Shown: positions 1-12,679, counted from the first letter of the stretch. The stretch: DNA of 64,000 nucleotides from Hemileia vastatrix (GCA_030280995.1 JASXTE010000001.1:27659106-27723105); one strand, 5' to 3'. Notes: a model not told the origin generated them from the sequence alone. Numbers and translations: made by a program.

Positions 1-1630
1 TGGGATTAGTTAAAGAAGAAATGAAACTCTCATTTTCTTGTCCATTAACTGATATACCACCTAGCTTAAAGAAGAAGCCTTATCCTGCTTCTTCCACGAA
101 GAGAAAAGATATTGAAGACAATATCTCTACCCTTTTAAAAATGAATATTATTGAAAAGGTAGTTGAAACACCTTAATATTGTGTTATCTCACCTGTCCTA
201 ATTTCTTATGAGAAAGATAAATCCAGGTTATGTGGTGATTATAGAGCACTAAATACTTATACTGTTGATGATATCTATCCTTTGCCTAGAATTAGCTCTA
301 TACATGCTACCTTACAGGGTGCTAAATATATCAGCTGTTTGGATGGTAATAAAGGATATCACCAGGTACCTGTTGAGAAAAATTCTCTGAATTTTCTCAT
401 GATTGCTACTCATATGGGTATTTATAAGTATGTTAGCATGCCATTTGGCCCTAAAAATGCCCCTTCAGTTTTTTAAAAAGTCATGGATAACACATTCCAT
501 CAAGAGATAATTGAAGGATGGCTGATGGTTTATATTGATGATATCATTATATTCTCAAAAACATTTGAGGACCATCTCAACCACCTGTGTAAAGTGTTCC
601 AAAAAACGGATGAGATAAATATGACACTTGCTTTGAAGAAATGTAAATTTGGTTTCCATTCTTTAAAATTTCTTAGTCATGTTGTTTCAGGCTTACAGAT
701 ATGTGTTTACCAAAACAAAGTGGCAGCCATACAACAGGTGAAGGCTCCTAATACAGTTAGAGAGCTACAGAGCTTTTTGAAAATGTGTGGATACTATAGA
801 CAGTATATTAAAAATTACCAAGTCATAGCTTTACCCCTTACCCAATTAACTAGAAAGAATATTGCTTTTGTCTGGAATAGTGAAAGACAAAGAGCCTTTG
901 ACACTATAAAACACTGTTTGATGTCAGCACCTATTCTTGCTTTACCTGACTTTAATCAAACATTTGTTTTATATACTGATGCCAGTTTTATTGGTCTGGG
1001 TGCTTCCCTCCATCAAAAACAAGTGATGAATGATAAAGTATCAGTAGTAGTAATTTGTTATATTTCAAGAACCTTGAGAAATAGTGAATTGAAATATGGT
1101 GCTACTCAATTGGAATGCTTAGCTGTAGTGTGGGCTCTAGAAAAGCTACATTATTACCTAGATGACCAGAAATTTGAACTTGTAACTAACTTCAGTGCAG
1201 TTAAATCCCTTTTAAACTTGAAAATACCTAACAGACATATGTTCAGATGGCAGTTAGCTGTTCAAGAATACAGAGGGAGATTGAAAATTATTCTTAGGGC
1301 TGGTATTGTTCACTCAAATGTGGATATGTTATCAAGGTTACCTTTACCAAATGATGACTCTAATCCTGCTTATAATCCTGAGGATGAAATTATTCATATT
1401 CATGGGATATATGTGGTTGATATGAAGGAAGAGCTATTACAGCTTATTCTGGATTCATATGATAAGGACACTGAATTAAAAAAGTTCTGCACCATATTAA
1501 ATGATCCAAAGAATGCTTCAATACAAGAATTAACTAAAACACTCCTACCAAAATACCAGAAGGCTTTGGAAAAAGGTAAATTTTTAATTGATGAAGGCTA
1601 CCTATATTATAGAAGAAAGTTGAGTAATGT
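1..1630 (+). pseudogene. gypsy A pol: reverse transcriptase and RNase H (degenerate)
   Basis: Translation shows a Ty3/gypsy reverse transcriptase with MPFGPKNAPSVF and the catalytic VYIDDIIIFS box (about 528-557). It is followed by RNase H with YTDAS (first acidic residue) and LECLAVVWALEKLHYYLDD. Stop codons near 175 and 476 break the frame. In RNase H the usual VTD motif reads VTN (about 1183-1191), so one catalytic aspartate is lost. The linker that follows leads to the integrase zinc-binding region. The closest relative in the window is element B on the other strand, which aligns throughout. It is a dead retrotransposon gene. Confidence 0.88.
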
Positions 1631-2971
1631 TCTTTTTATTCCTCCTTCTATGAAAGAGATCATCTTGAAAATTTGTCATGATGACATATTGGCTGGAAAT
1701 TTTGATCTTAAAAAACAATGATCAGAGTTAAAAACACTGCTTGGTGGGTTAATATGTCTGAAGACACCAAATTATATGTTGAATCTTGTGATTCTTGCCA
1801 AATATAAAAAAGATTGACTGGTAAAAGAGCTGGATTAATGCAACATATTGAACCTCCTGATGCACCATGGCAGATATTAAACATGGATTTTGTAGCAGGA
1901 TTACCTATTGCTAGAAAAGACAGTTATAACTCTTGTTGGGTTATTGTGGACAGATTCACAAAAATGTGTAAATTTATCCCTACTCACAAGGATGTTTCCA
2001 CTAAAGAATTAGCTTTCTTATGGTGGTCTAATATGTTTAATACTGCTGGTTTTCCTAAAGCCATAATCTCTGACAGAGACCCTAAATTTACTTCTGAATT
2101 TTGGATGTCTCTGATGGATGTTTGTGGTTGTGATCTGAAACTATCTACTGCCCATCACCCTCAGACTGATGGATTAGCTGAAAGAATGATTCAGACTCTA
2201 GAGGAAATGATAAGAAGGTACTGTGCTTTTGGCCTTGAGAATAAAGATAATGACAGATTCACTCATGATTGGGTTACCTTACTTCCTGGGTTAGAATTTG
2301 CCTATAATAGCACTATTCATTCTGTTACTCAAAGAAAGCCTTTTGAGCTCTGGCTTGGATATGTTTCAAATACTCCTGCCCAAATTCTCAATTACAAAAT
2401 ACCTAAATTGGATATACACCCTTGTGTAAAATCTTTTCTTCAAATGCAACTACTTTTCAGAAATCATGCTCAAAAATGTATTGAAAATAATTTGAATATG
2501 AGAAGAAGAGATGGGACAAATCCCATAAAGAATACACTTTTATAAAGGGTGATGAAGTGTTGATTTCTACAGTCCAATTCAATTTACAAGGAAATAACAA
2601 ATTAAAAGACCCATTTGTTGGTCCATTTGTTGTCAGAAGAATGATTGGAAACAATGCAGTTGAGGTTATTTTGTATTCTCCATATGACAGAAAACGTCCA
2701 GTTTTTCCAATATCTCTTCTGAAACCTTACACATCCAATAGTGATTGATTTCCAAAAAGGAGGGGAAGACCAAAGAAAACCCCAAATGAAATCACTAAAA
2801 CAGCAGAAATTGAAAAAAATTCTGAATGACAGAATAGTCACTGCTGAAAAAGGTACAGAATACTTATTGAGATTCAAGAATAAATCATCTGAATATGATT
2901 CTTGGATACCTGGGAAGGAGATATCTAATCTTTCTACTCTACTAAAAAAGTATAAAAAGAAAAAATCATAG
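1631..2971 (+). pseudogene. gypsy A pol: integrase, GPF module and chromodomain (degenerate)
   Basis: The HHCC zinc-binding segment starts at KICHDDILAG; the second histidine appears as asparagine (GNFD against GHFD in copy B) and stops interrupt the segment near 1720 and 1806. The catalytic core keeps all three acidic residues: NMDFVAGLP, IISDRDPKFTS and DGLAERMIQTLEEM. A frame break near 2540 precedes the DPFVGPFVV module. The C-terminal chromodomain (EKILNDR, then EYLLRFKNKSSEYDSWIP) ends at 2971 in a lysine-rich tail. Chromodomains direct chromovirus integrases to modified chromatin. The gene is broken and cannot yield a full protein. Confidence 0.87.
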
Positions 2972-2991
2972 AATTTTTTTTATTTTTTTTT

Positions 2992-3003
2992 GGAGTGAGG
3001 GAG
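2992..3003 (+). other. polypurine tract of gypsy A
   Basis: GGAGTGAGGGAG lies directly against the TGTCAGCC start of the LTR, where a plus-strand primer site is expected. The same purine run, reversed, adjoins the LTR of element B at 4559-4570. Confidence 0.75.
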
Positions 3004-3819
3004 TGTCAGCCGGGCTACTAGACTTACCTTGTAAAATAATTAATTATTTTACTAAGATGAAGCCACACCTTTTTAAAATACTTATTAATATTTAATTATT
3101 TAACATTTACTTATAATTTACTTACAACCAACTAACCTAATTATATAAAGTAGTGTAAATAATAAATTTAAGTAAGTGTCCCATACATTTTTACTCCCTA
3201 ACACCGTTCTCAATAGTATAGTTGATTGGGAGTAAAAATTTATAATAAAATTATAATAAAAAAAACTTAAGATTATTATATTACTTCATTGAGAGATCTG
3301 GAATTCCGTGAAATTAATATAATTAATTTAATTGTGATGTAATTAATTGTGACAGTCCAAGGAACTCATACTTTATTACTAATAAAATTGACTCCCTTGT
3401 TGATGTACCAATTAATTTATTTTCTTATGTCATATATATACTCCTTTTAGTCATCTTATTTCTCACATTCTTACAGTAGATGGTGTAAATTCCGTGTTTT
3501 TATTTCCCTCATTTTTTGCCTATAGAAGGCCCTCACTTTTGTGCTTTTCAGAACATTCATTACTTACTTACTTACTTACTAATTTTATTACAACTACTTA
3601 AAAAACTATTAATGATTATTTTTGTATTTACATTTAGCCGTAATTCTAAACTTTTAAATAAAATATTAATTATCCGTTTACCTCTTTAAATGATTTGAGT
3701 AAAAATCTTCAAAAAAAGATAAGAGAAATACGTAAACATTTTGAATCCTTTGAAATCCACTGTTGCCGTCCTTGAAACTCCTTGAAAACTCTTCTAGACT
3801 TGAAGGACCACCCAATAAG
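3004..3819 (+). repeat. 3' LTR of gypsy A (family 1), 3' end lost
   Basis: The LTR starts TGTCAGCCGGGCTACTAG and aligns with the family-1 LTRs at 11593-12416, 26907-27685 and 60415-61216. It includes the CTTCTAGAC block near the end (3791-3799). The expected terminal TTGACA is missing because the sequence switches to the reversed LTR of element B around 3815-3822. Confidence 0.8.
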
Positions 3820-4558
3820 GTACGTATAATTTATCTCCTTTTTTAGTTTACTCAATTTAAAGAGGTAAAAAATGTATAAATATTATTATATTTAATAATT
3901 TAGAATTATGTGTTAGTAAATACTAAAAAAAATAAGTAATAGTAATAAATATTTGATTTTAGTAATTATTTTGATAAAGTAATAAGTAAGTAATGAATGA
4001 CCAAAAACAACCAGAAAGAGAGGCCTTATATAAGCAAAGGAGAGACAAAGCATGGAGTCAAAATTTCTAAATACAAGTGTATGAGAGAAAAGGAATTTTC
4101 CAGATGAAGAAAGAATATTTCTAATATTAAGAATGTTCAATAAGGAATGTTTTAAAATATTGTATTTACAGTACATGTCAAAAGAACTTGATTTATTTAA
4201 AAATTCTAGTATTTGTCATTTTTAAATAAGTCATTTGATGTTGTTGTATATATTTAATTTTAATTTTAAATTGTATTTCAAATATTAAATTTTATTTTAA
4301 TATTAAATTGTATTTTTATATTGAATTTTATTATCTTTAAATTGTCATTGAGCACGGAGTTAGAAAATAAAATATATGTGACAATTAATATAAAGCTTCT
4401 TTTTTACTAGTTTTACTCTTTCATAACTAGTTAATTTATTACAAGTAAATTTGAAGTAATTATAATAAAATTGATAATAATATGTAATGAAAAGGCGTGG
4501 CTTCATCCCAGGAAATAATTAATTATTTTACTGGGTGAGTCTAGCAGCCTGGCTGACA
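3820..4558 (-). repeat. 3' LTR of gypsy B (family 1), truncated
   Basis: Read on the minus strand this starts TGTCAGCCAGGCTGCTAG at 4558 and matches the 5' LTR of the same element (11593-12416). It lacks roughly the last 85 bases present there, because it is joined tail to tail to the LTR of element A. Confidence 0.8.
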
Positions 4559-4590
4559 CTCCCTCACTCTAAAAAAACAATAAAAAAATG

Positions 4591-5999
4591 CTATGATTTT
4601 TTCCTTTTATATTTCTTTAGCAGAGTAGGGGGATTTGATATCTCCTTCCCAGGTATCCAAGAATCATATTAAGATGATTTATTCTTGAATCTCAATAAAT
4701 ATTCTATACCCTTTTCAGAAGTTACTATTCTGTCATTTAGAATCTTATCAATTTCCGCTGTCTCAGTGATTTCATTAGGGGTTTTCTTTGGTCTTCCCCT
4801 CCTTTTGGGAAATAAATCACTATTGGATGTGTAAGATTTTAAAAGAGATATTTGAAAAACAGGATGTTTTCTGTCATATGGAGTAGATAAGATAACTTCA
4901 ACTTTATTATCACCAACCATTCTTTTGACAACAAATGGACCTACAAATGGGTCTTTCAATTTGTTAATACCTTGTAAATTGAAGTGGACTGTAGAAATCA
5001 ACACTTCATCACCCTTTTTAAAAGTGTATTCTTTATGAGGTTCTTCCCATCTCTTCTTCTCATATTCAAATTATTTTTCAATACATTTTTGAGCATGACT
5101 TCTGCAAAGTTGTTGCATTTGAAGAAAATCTTTTACACCAGGATGTAAATCCAATTTAGGTATTTTATTATTGAGAATTTTTGCAGGAGAATTTGTAAAA
5201 TATCCAAGGCAGAGCTCAAAAGGCTTTTTCTGAGTAACAGAATGAACAGTGCTATTATAAGCAAATTCTAAACCAGAAACTAGGGTATCCCAATCATGAG
5301 TGATTCTGTCATTTTCTTTATACTCAAGGCCAAAGGCACAATACCTTCTTATCATGTCCTCTAAAGTCTGAATCATTCTTTCAGATAATCCATCAGCTTG
5401 GGGATGATGGGCAGCAGAAATTTTCAGATCACAGCCACAAAAACTCATCAGAGACATCTAGAATTCAGAAGTAAATTTAGGGCCTCTATCAGAGATTATG
5501 GCTTTAGGTAAACCAGCATTATTAAACTTATGAGACCACCACAAGAAAGCTAATTCTTTTGTGGAAACATCCTTGTGAGTAGGGATAAATTTACACATTT
5601 TAGTGAATCTGTCCAAGATAACCCAACAAGAGTTATAACTGTCTTTCCCAGAAATGGGTAATCCTGTTACAAATTCAATGTTTATTATCTGCCATTGTGC
5701 ATCAGAAGGTTCAATATGTTGCATTAATCCAGCTCTTTTACCAGTCAATCTTTTTTATTTTTGGCAAGAATCACAGGATTCAACATATAGTTTGGTGTCT
5801 TCAGACATATTAACCCACCAAGCAGTGTTTTTAATTCTGATCATTGTTTTATCAAGATCAAAATGTCCAGCCAATATCTCATCATGACAAATTTTCAAGA
5901 TGATCTCTTTCATAGAAGGAGGAATAAAAAGAAAATTACTCAACTTTTTTCTATAATAGAGGTAGCCTTCATCAATTAAAAATTTACCTTTTTCCAAAG
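4591..5999 (-). pseudogene. gypsy B pol: integrase and chromodomain (degenerate)
   Basis: The HHCC zinc-binding region is complete (ICHDEILAGHFD, then VESCDSCQK). In the core the first catalytic aspartate reads glutamate (NIEFVTGLP). The second lies in IISDRGPKFTSEF, which is followed at once by a stop (5458). The third is the glutamate in DGLSERMIQTLEDM. The DPFVGPFVV module and the chromodomain follow, with a stop inside the chromodomain near 4669, before YDSWIP. The reading runs to a stop at 4591, next to the purine tract. It aligns with element A along its whole length. It is not functional. Confidence 0.87.
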
Positions 6000-7530
6000 C
6001 CTTCTGGTATTTTGGTAGGAGTGTTTTAGTTAATTCTTGTATTGAAGCATTCTTTGTATCATTTAATATGGTACATAACTTTTTTAAGTTAGAGTCCTTA
6101 TTATATGAATCCAGAATAAGCTGTAATAGCTCTTCTTTCATATCAACCACATATATCACATGAATGTGAATTATTTCATCCTCAGGATCATATGCAGGAT
6201 TAGATTTATCATTTGGAAAAGGTAACCTTGATAGCATCTCCACATTTAAGTGAACAATACCGGCCCTATGAATTATTGTCATCCTCCCTCTGTATTCTTG
6301 AACAGCTAGATGCCATCTGAACATATGTCTGTTAAGTTATTTCAAGTTTAAAAGGGATTTAACTGCACTGCAGTCAGTTACAAGTTCAAATTTCTGGTCA
6401 TCCAGATAATAATGTAGTTTCTCTAGGGCCCACACTACTGCTAAACACTCCAGTTGGGTGGCACAATATTTCAATTCACTATTGCTCAAGGTTCTTGAAA
6501 TATAACAAATTAATACCTCTGATACTTTATCATTTATCATTTGTTTCTGATGGAGGGCAGCACCAATACCAATAAAACTGGCATCAGTGTATATAACAAA
6601 TGGTTGATTAAAGTCAGGCAAAGCAAGAATTGGTGCTTACATCAAAAAATGTTTCATAGTGTCAAAAGCTCTTTGTCTTTCACTATTCCAGACAAAAGCA
6701 ACATCTTTCCTATTCAATTGGGTAAGGGGTAATGCCATGACTGGGTAATTTTTAATTTACTGTCTATATTATCCACACATTCCCAAAAAACACTGGAGCT
6801 CTCTAGCTGTGGTAGGAGCCTTCACCTGTTGTATGGCTGCCACTTTGTTTTGGTCAACACATATCTGTAAACCTGAGACAACATGGCCAAGCACTTTTAA
6901 GGAATGAAAACCAAATTTGAATTTCTTCAAAAAAGTGTCATATTTGTCTCATCCATATTATGGAAAACTTTACACAGGTGGTTTAGATGGTCCTCAAATG
7001 TTTTAGAGAATATAATGATATCATCAATATAAACCATCAGCCATCCTTCAATTATTTCTTGATGGAATGTGTTATCCATAACTTTTTGAAAAACTGAAGG
7101 GGCATTTTTTGGGCCAAATGGCATCCTAATACACTTATGAATACCCATATGAGTATAAATCATCAGAAAATTCTGAGAATTCTTCTCAACAGGAACCTGG
7201 TGATATCCCTTATTACCATCTAAACAGCTGATATATTTAGCACCTTTTAGGGTAGCATGTATAGAGCTAATTCTGGGTAAAGGATAGATATCATCAACAG
7301 TATAAGTGTTCAACTCTCTATAATCACCACATAACCTGGATTTATCTTTCTCATAAGAAATTAGAACAGGTGAGATAACACAATATTAAGGTGTTTCACA
7401 CACTTTTTCAATAATATTCATTTTTAAAAGGGTAGAGATATTGTCTTCAATATCTGTTCTCTCTGTGGGAGAAGCAGGATAAGGCTTCTTCTTTACACTA
7501 GGTGGTATTTCTGTCAATGGGCAAGATAAT
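6000..7530 (-). pseudogene. gypsy B pol: reverse transcriptase and RNase H (degenerate)
   Basis: Reverse transcriptase shows DDIYPLPRISSIHATLKGAK, MPFGPKNAPSVFQKVMD and the catalytic VYIDDIIIFS (about 7010-7040). RNase H keeps YTDAS, LECLAVVWAL and VTDCSA, so its visible acidic residues are intact here, unlike copy A. Stops interrupt the frame between the fingers and thumb (near 6925) and elsewhere. It is part of one gag-pol order running right to left across the element. Confidence 0.87.
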
Positions 7531-7539
7531 TAAAGTTTC

Positions 7540-8404
7540 ATTTCTTTCTTTACCAATCCTAATTCATGTGACACATGAGCAAAGGCCATAGGAAATGATT
7601 TTATCAATTTAATGATGAAATCTTTATCCTCACCAGAAAGTTTTTCTCCAAAAGAAGAATTGTCGATTTCAGACACAAGGGCAGGCATTTCTCTTGTATA
7701 TCTTCATTTATATTGAACTACAGAATTACATGTGTTCAATCCTGGTGTTAATAATTTCTTGGGGAGAAAATTTAAAATTTTCTCTTCCCATTCATCCCCA
7801 TTGTGAAAAATTGATATGAAGGATATATTTTTATACCATATATGGTTAAAATTTCATTTCCCACAATGAACTGACTACTCAAGTTATCATTTTTCATGAC
7901 AAAAAAATCACATATAGCCCTTAAAATACCATGGTTATATTTGAAAAATTCTGTGGCTTTGTATTTACCAATGGGAGAAAAAACCGAGCCATAACCTCTT
8001 CAATTCTCAGAAATGATTGGAATAATTTTTGATTTATAATCTTGGTCCACTGAAGTAAGTGCTTTTTCAGATACTACACTTCTTCCAGCTCCAGAATCTA
8101 AGACAACCTCAATGTTGTTTCCATTGATCAATACTGGTGCCTTAAGAGGGGAAATAATAATTGAGCTATCCTCAAGATTGCTTATGATCTCAGCATCTTC
8201 TACTGTAGATAAATCATTATTCTCGATATCAATATTATTTAAATAATGAATATCCTCTTCCAGAATTAAAATTTCTTGGTGAGATTCTAATGAAATATTT
8301 CTGGCACAATCACTTGAAGTATCATCCAGTGCTATTGTGTCATCAGCATGTTCCTCTGTCTGTTCAACAAGATTTATCTTCTTGAAACAAACATGGCCTT
8401 TCTG
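7540..8404 (-). pseudogene. gypsy B aspartic protease region (degenerate)
   Basis: Minus-strand translation gives VVLDSGAGRSVVSEKAL around 8060-8105. This is the DSGA active-site box of a retropepsin, which would cut the Gag-Pol polyprotein. The segment lies between the zinc-knuckle end of gag and reverse transcriptase, as expected for Ty3/gypsy. Stops and frameshifts prevent a continuous reading toward the reverse transcriptase. Confidence 0.75.
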
Positions 8405-10626
8405 CTAAGGCTTGCTGCATTTGAAGCAATTTTTTGTTGCAAACTTTTGGGGTGCAACAGGGGCAGAAGGTTTACCAACCTTTTCCAGAGGTTTCTGTTG
8501 GTAATTGGAGGTTTTCTCCAATGAAGTTCTAGAAATAAATCTTCTAGAATCATACTTGTTGTTTAGAAGGATCTCATTACAAGTATTAATGAAAGAAGAA
8601 GGTTCCCTTGAGAACTCAGTCCTAGCAACTATTAATTCTCTCAGAGACATAGGTAATTTATAGAGGATCCTCTCCTTCCATAACTCAAACTCCATATTGG
8701 GGTCCATTTCCCTCAATATTTTCACAAGTTTCATCAGGAACTCAATAAGTTTTTTAGTAGAAGAGCTATATCTTGTTTCTTCATATTGCCTGTGTTGAGC
8801 TAATCTAAACTTGGAACCACCAAATTGTGCTTTAATTTATTTTTTCCAATCTTCCCATGAGTAGTCATTTTTATCCAAGAGAAAAGATTCATACCACATT
8901 AGGGCTACATTGGTAAATAAAGATATTAATTTTGACACGATTCCTTCATCTGGGATTTTGTAAGAATATTTTAGATTATCAATCCTGCAAATGAATTTCT
9001 TCAAATCAGAGGAAGAGTCACCATCAAATGTTGGATACTGGTCAAGTTTTGTACAATTTGTTTGATTTGAAGTAGTCCCTTTGTTACAAGCTTGTTTTTG
9101 AATGAGAAGGATCTGTAACTTCTCCAATTGGGCAGTAATTTCATTGTTTAATCCTTCTGTGGATGATCCAGATACATCATAAAGTTTTAATGGAAACTCA
9201 GTGGTATCAACAGGAATTTCTGGCACTAATTTTACTTTGGATGAACTAGGAACAGGTACAATTGGGGTATCATGCACAACAGGTTCTTTCAAGGAAATTT
9301 CAGAAAACTTTTGATCATGTAACAATGAATTCAATTTCTCTTCAATGGTTGTTAACCTAGTTTTTTCTCTTTGAACACTATATAAACTCTCATTGATGGT
9401 TGCAAAAGATAACTGGTTCTTATTTTGGAATAATGAATAATGGTCACTCAATCTTTCTAAGTTCATCTTATGTCCCTCTAGCTCCTGGAAACAGATTAAC
9501 ACAGTATCATTTAATTTAGACAAATCATCCTTGATATTTTACCATAAAGCAAATTTCATTTCATGAGTTACTTTGTAATGAAACAAATCATCAGAAACTC
9601 TTTGTAACTCACTCCTCAATGCTTGATAACCCTGTTCAGTTAACAAGATATTATATTTCTGATTCAATTGCATGTTGTTCATTATATGATTTTTTTTAGC
9701 AATAATATCCCTCAAATATTTATCATTAATGTTAGCTACATCTGGAGTATTTCTCAATAGGGAAACAGAATAACTTTCCATATTCTCATAAAACTCAGGA
9801 TGAAGTGTCTCATCAATAATAGCCATATCAAGATTTATCATTGAATTAGCAATCAAAACCAAAGGATTAGATACATTAGAATATTCAGCAATTTTTCTAC
9901 TATTCTCAGCCTCTACTGGTCTCACAGTCTCATCTCCTCTTCTAGAATTACCTGAAGGAACTGAATTGGTTACAAGAAATGGTACTTGAGATTTAATAGA
10001 GGGGCTTACCATGGCTTGGGAAAGACTTTAATGTGATTTTTTTTCTCTTTCTTCCTCCTTGGAAGGGATGAGAAGGTGTGGGGCTGAACTGATTTGTTCT
10101 TGAAGGACCTGCCTGAGGTACTTGTTGCTTTTGTTGTTGGGACAGATAATCCCACTGGGTGTTCAGCAGATCCCACTGCCACCTTGAGACTTCCACCTTT
10201 TCTTGTTTCTGGGGGGCCAATTGTGGAAGGGCTTTTGGAGGAGGAAGTTTCCACTTCTCTTGAAGGTAGGACTCTTTTTTTCTTACCTTATCTTCTAGAG
10301 AGTCTGTTTTTGACCTCATCTTGAGGTTTTCTGTCCTCAACTCCTTGATGTGGGTGGAGAGATTTTTGACTTGCTGACTCAAGGGCAACTTTATTATTTT
10401 GAAGCCTTTTGGAAGCTCTTCTGGGGGGTTGATAGAAGGCTTTTGATCCTGAGAAGTTGTCTCCACTAATATCTCCATCTCCTGCATTTCCACATCCTGA
10501 TTGGTCCAGTAATTGATTAATTTGAGCCAGTTTTGTAGTCAAAGGTTAACTTACAGAAGAAGCTTAATCATAATCAATTAAATGAAGTTCCTCATCACAG
10601 CCAGAAGAAGCACCATGATCAGTCAT
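8405..10626 (-). pseudogene. gypsy B gag (degenerate)
   Basis: The likely start is the ATG at 10626. After it come at least two frame changes and several stops (about 10566, 10288, 9993, 9539, 8837 and 8405). The N-terminal part is rich in proline, glutamine and lysine. The middle is predicted to be helical. The capsid-like part includes YPTFDGDSSSDLKKFI, and a WYESFLL segment typical of gypsy capsids. The end carries a cysteine pair (NCFKCSKP) then a stop and GHVC, a broken zinc knuckle. Gag would form the particle in which the element is copied. Confidence 0.78.
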
Positions 10627-10699
10627 AGTTGTAATTAACCTGAACTGAGAGAAAGAAATATTATAATTTAATCAGTTATTATTTTTACTTTATTTAAAA

Positions 10700-11200
10700 A
10701 AAATAAGGAAAAAAAATTTTAGTATATAAGTAATTATCAGGATTTTGTAATCAACTTGAATAATTAAAATATAATGTTTTTCACAACAAAAAATAACTTA
10801 AATAATTATCACAATTTTTATTAATTAAAATAATTTTATTACCAGGATTAAAATAAATCAACTGAAATAATAAAATAATTTAATAATTAGTAATGTATAT
10901 GTTGAAAATTATCAGGACTAGAAGTCAAATGAAGAATTTAATTACCATGACTTAAAGTCAACTGAAAGTAATTTTAATTACCAGGACTTAATTTCAACTG
11001 AAATAATTTAATTACCAGCACTTACTTTCAACTGAAATAATTTTAATATAATCAATTCAATTATATTTTAAATATTATTAATTTACTTCCAGGAAATTTG
11101 TCAACTGAAACAATAATGTAAAAATTTTAATTATCTGGACAGAAGTCAACTGAAATAATTAAAAAAATTTAATATAATTAATTCAATTTTTTATATCACT
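10700..11200 (-). repeat. imperfect tandem repeats in the gypsy B leader
   Basis: Between the gag start and the 5' LTR the sequence repeats a motif of the form ATTACCAGGACTT, then TCAACTGAAATAATT, at least eight times with irregular spacing of about 35-60 bases. Most bases between the copies are A or T. No gene is visible here. Such leaders may hold packaging or translation signals, but that is not shown by the sequence. Confidence 0.7.
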
Positions 11201-11429
11201 TGTAGGACTAAGAACAATATAGTTCTATTTTGGTCAACTAGGAAAAAAAATATTTTATTTACCGGGCACCTCCCCCTGTAAAATGAGCAAGTTAATGCCA
11301 CTTACAGAGTGCTGAGTAAAAAAGATATACATGGACAATGAAATGTGTAAAATGACCCACAAATAGTAATCAATATAATTACCAAAATTATATATGACTA
11401 TTGCAAATATATGAACCTAAATTTTGGAG

Positions 11430-11453
11430 TGCGGTTTGATTCCCGGTTGCAGC
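11430..11453 (+). other. tRNA 3'-end-like / B-box-like sequence in the gypsy B leader
   Basis: GGTTTGATTCC (11433-11443) matches a pol III B box and is followed by CGGTTGCAGC, resembling a T arm plus acceptor strand. No matching 5' acceptor half is seen within 80 bases upstream and no CCA follows, so this is not called a tRNA gene. Confidence 0.3.
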
Positions 11454-11592
11454 AAATAAATAAGTCATGTGGTTGATGATGTTCATTGTTTTTTTTGTCT
11501 ACTCGTCCTACTGGTACCTCATCGTTGATAGTCCCTCAGTTTCCAGCTTCAAGATGTCAATGCACCATTGACAATTTGTAAAGTACCCAAAG

Positions 11593-12416
11593 TGTCAAAG
11601 GGTCCTGATGGTCTAGAGGATTTTAACAGAGGTCCAAAGGCGGTGATAGGTGGATTTTGAAGGTTTCAAAGTCAAGGTATGTATAATTTATCTCCTTTTT
11701 TAGTTTACTCAATTTAAAGAGGTAAAAAATGTATAAATATTATTATATTTAATGATTTAGAATTACATGTTAGTAAATACTAAAAACAATAAGTAATAGT
11801 AATAAATATATGATTGTAGTAATGATTTTGATAAAGTAATAAGTAAGTAATGAATGACCAAAAACAACCAGAAAGAGAGGCCTTATATAGGCAAAGGAGA
11901 GACAAAGCACTGAATCAAAATTTCTAAATACAACTGTATGAGAGAGAAGGAATTTTCCAGAAGAAGAAAGAATAATTCAAATATTAAGAATGTTCTATAA
12001 GGAATGTTTTAAAATATTGTATTTACAGTATATGTCAAAAGAATTTGATTTATTTAAACATTCTGGTATTTGTCATTTTTAAATAAGTCATTTGATGTTG
12101 TTGTATATATTTAATTTTATTTTTAAATTTTATTTCAAATATTAAATTTTATTTTAATATTAAATTTTATTTTTATATTGAATTTTATATTCTTTAAATT
12201 GTCATTGAGCATGGAGTTAGAATATAAAATATATGTGACAATTAATATAAATTTTATTTTTACTAATTTTACTCTTTTGTAACTATTTAATTTATTACAA
12301 GTAAATGTGAAGTAGTTATAATAAAATTAATAATAATATGTAATGAAAAGGTGTGGCTTCATCGCAGGAAATAATTAATTATTTTACTGGGTGATTTTTG
12401 CAGCCTGGCTGACAGG
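11593..12416 (-). repeat. 5' LTR of gypsy B (family 1)
   Basis: On the minus strand it starts TGTCAGCCAGGCTGC at 12416 and ends CCCTTTGACA at 11593, about 824 bases. A TATA-like stretch occurs at the reverse of GGCCTTATATAGGC (about 11879-11892). A primer binding site should lie just left of 11593. Two candidates are the reverse complement of GTACCCA (about 11583) and of TGCACCA (11561-11567); neither is assigned with certainty. Confidence 0.78.
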
Positions 12417-12679
12417 AATCCACAAAAATGCATTATCCCACCTCTTATACCCCGATTTCCATTCCTAATTCTTGATTGAAAACTCATCACATCCATGATG
12501 AATTTTTAAGAAATTCACATGACTTATAATTTCTGATGTCATCCTTAAGTCTTTCCTCACTCTATGCTACTTAATTTTGGTGGCAAACACTTAAAGTTTT
12601 TTTCTATCTACACACCCCAACTGCACATTAGGTGGTGAATTCCCACTTCCCTCATCACATAAGCCTTCCACCAACAACT

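Larger units (their letters stand above)
1..3819 (+). mobile_element. Ty3/gypsy chromovirus A, 3' part (truncated by window edge)
   Basis: This is the downstream part of a plus-strand Ty3/gypsy element. Reverse transcriptase, RNase H, integrase, a GPF-type module and a chromodomain follow in chromovirus order, then a purine-rich tract and the 3' LTR from 3004. Several in-frame stops make the copy defective. The 5' part lies outside the window. Its LTR is fused to that of the oppositely oriented element B, so the right boundary near 3819 is approximate. Confidence 0.9.
3820..12416 (-). mobile_element. Ty3/gypsy chromovirus B, near full length
   Basis: A minus-strand element with 5' LTR at 11593-12416, a leader with tandem repeats, then gag, protease, reverse transcriptase, RNase H, integrase and chromodomain, a purine tract and a truncated 3' LTR. 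Every coding part carries stops or frameshifts. It sits at the left edge of the Harbinger element H0. The usual target duplication cannot be checked because the 3' LTR end is lost. Confidence 0.88.

Noticed and set aside
11425..11453. Possible tRNA gene
   Set aside because: Only a B-box-like and acceptor-like 3' part is present; no paired 5' acceptor, anticodon arm or CCA.
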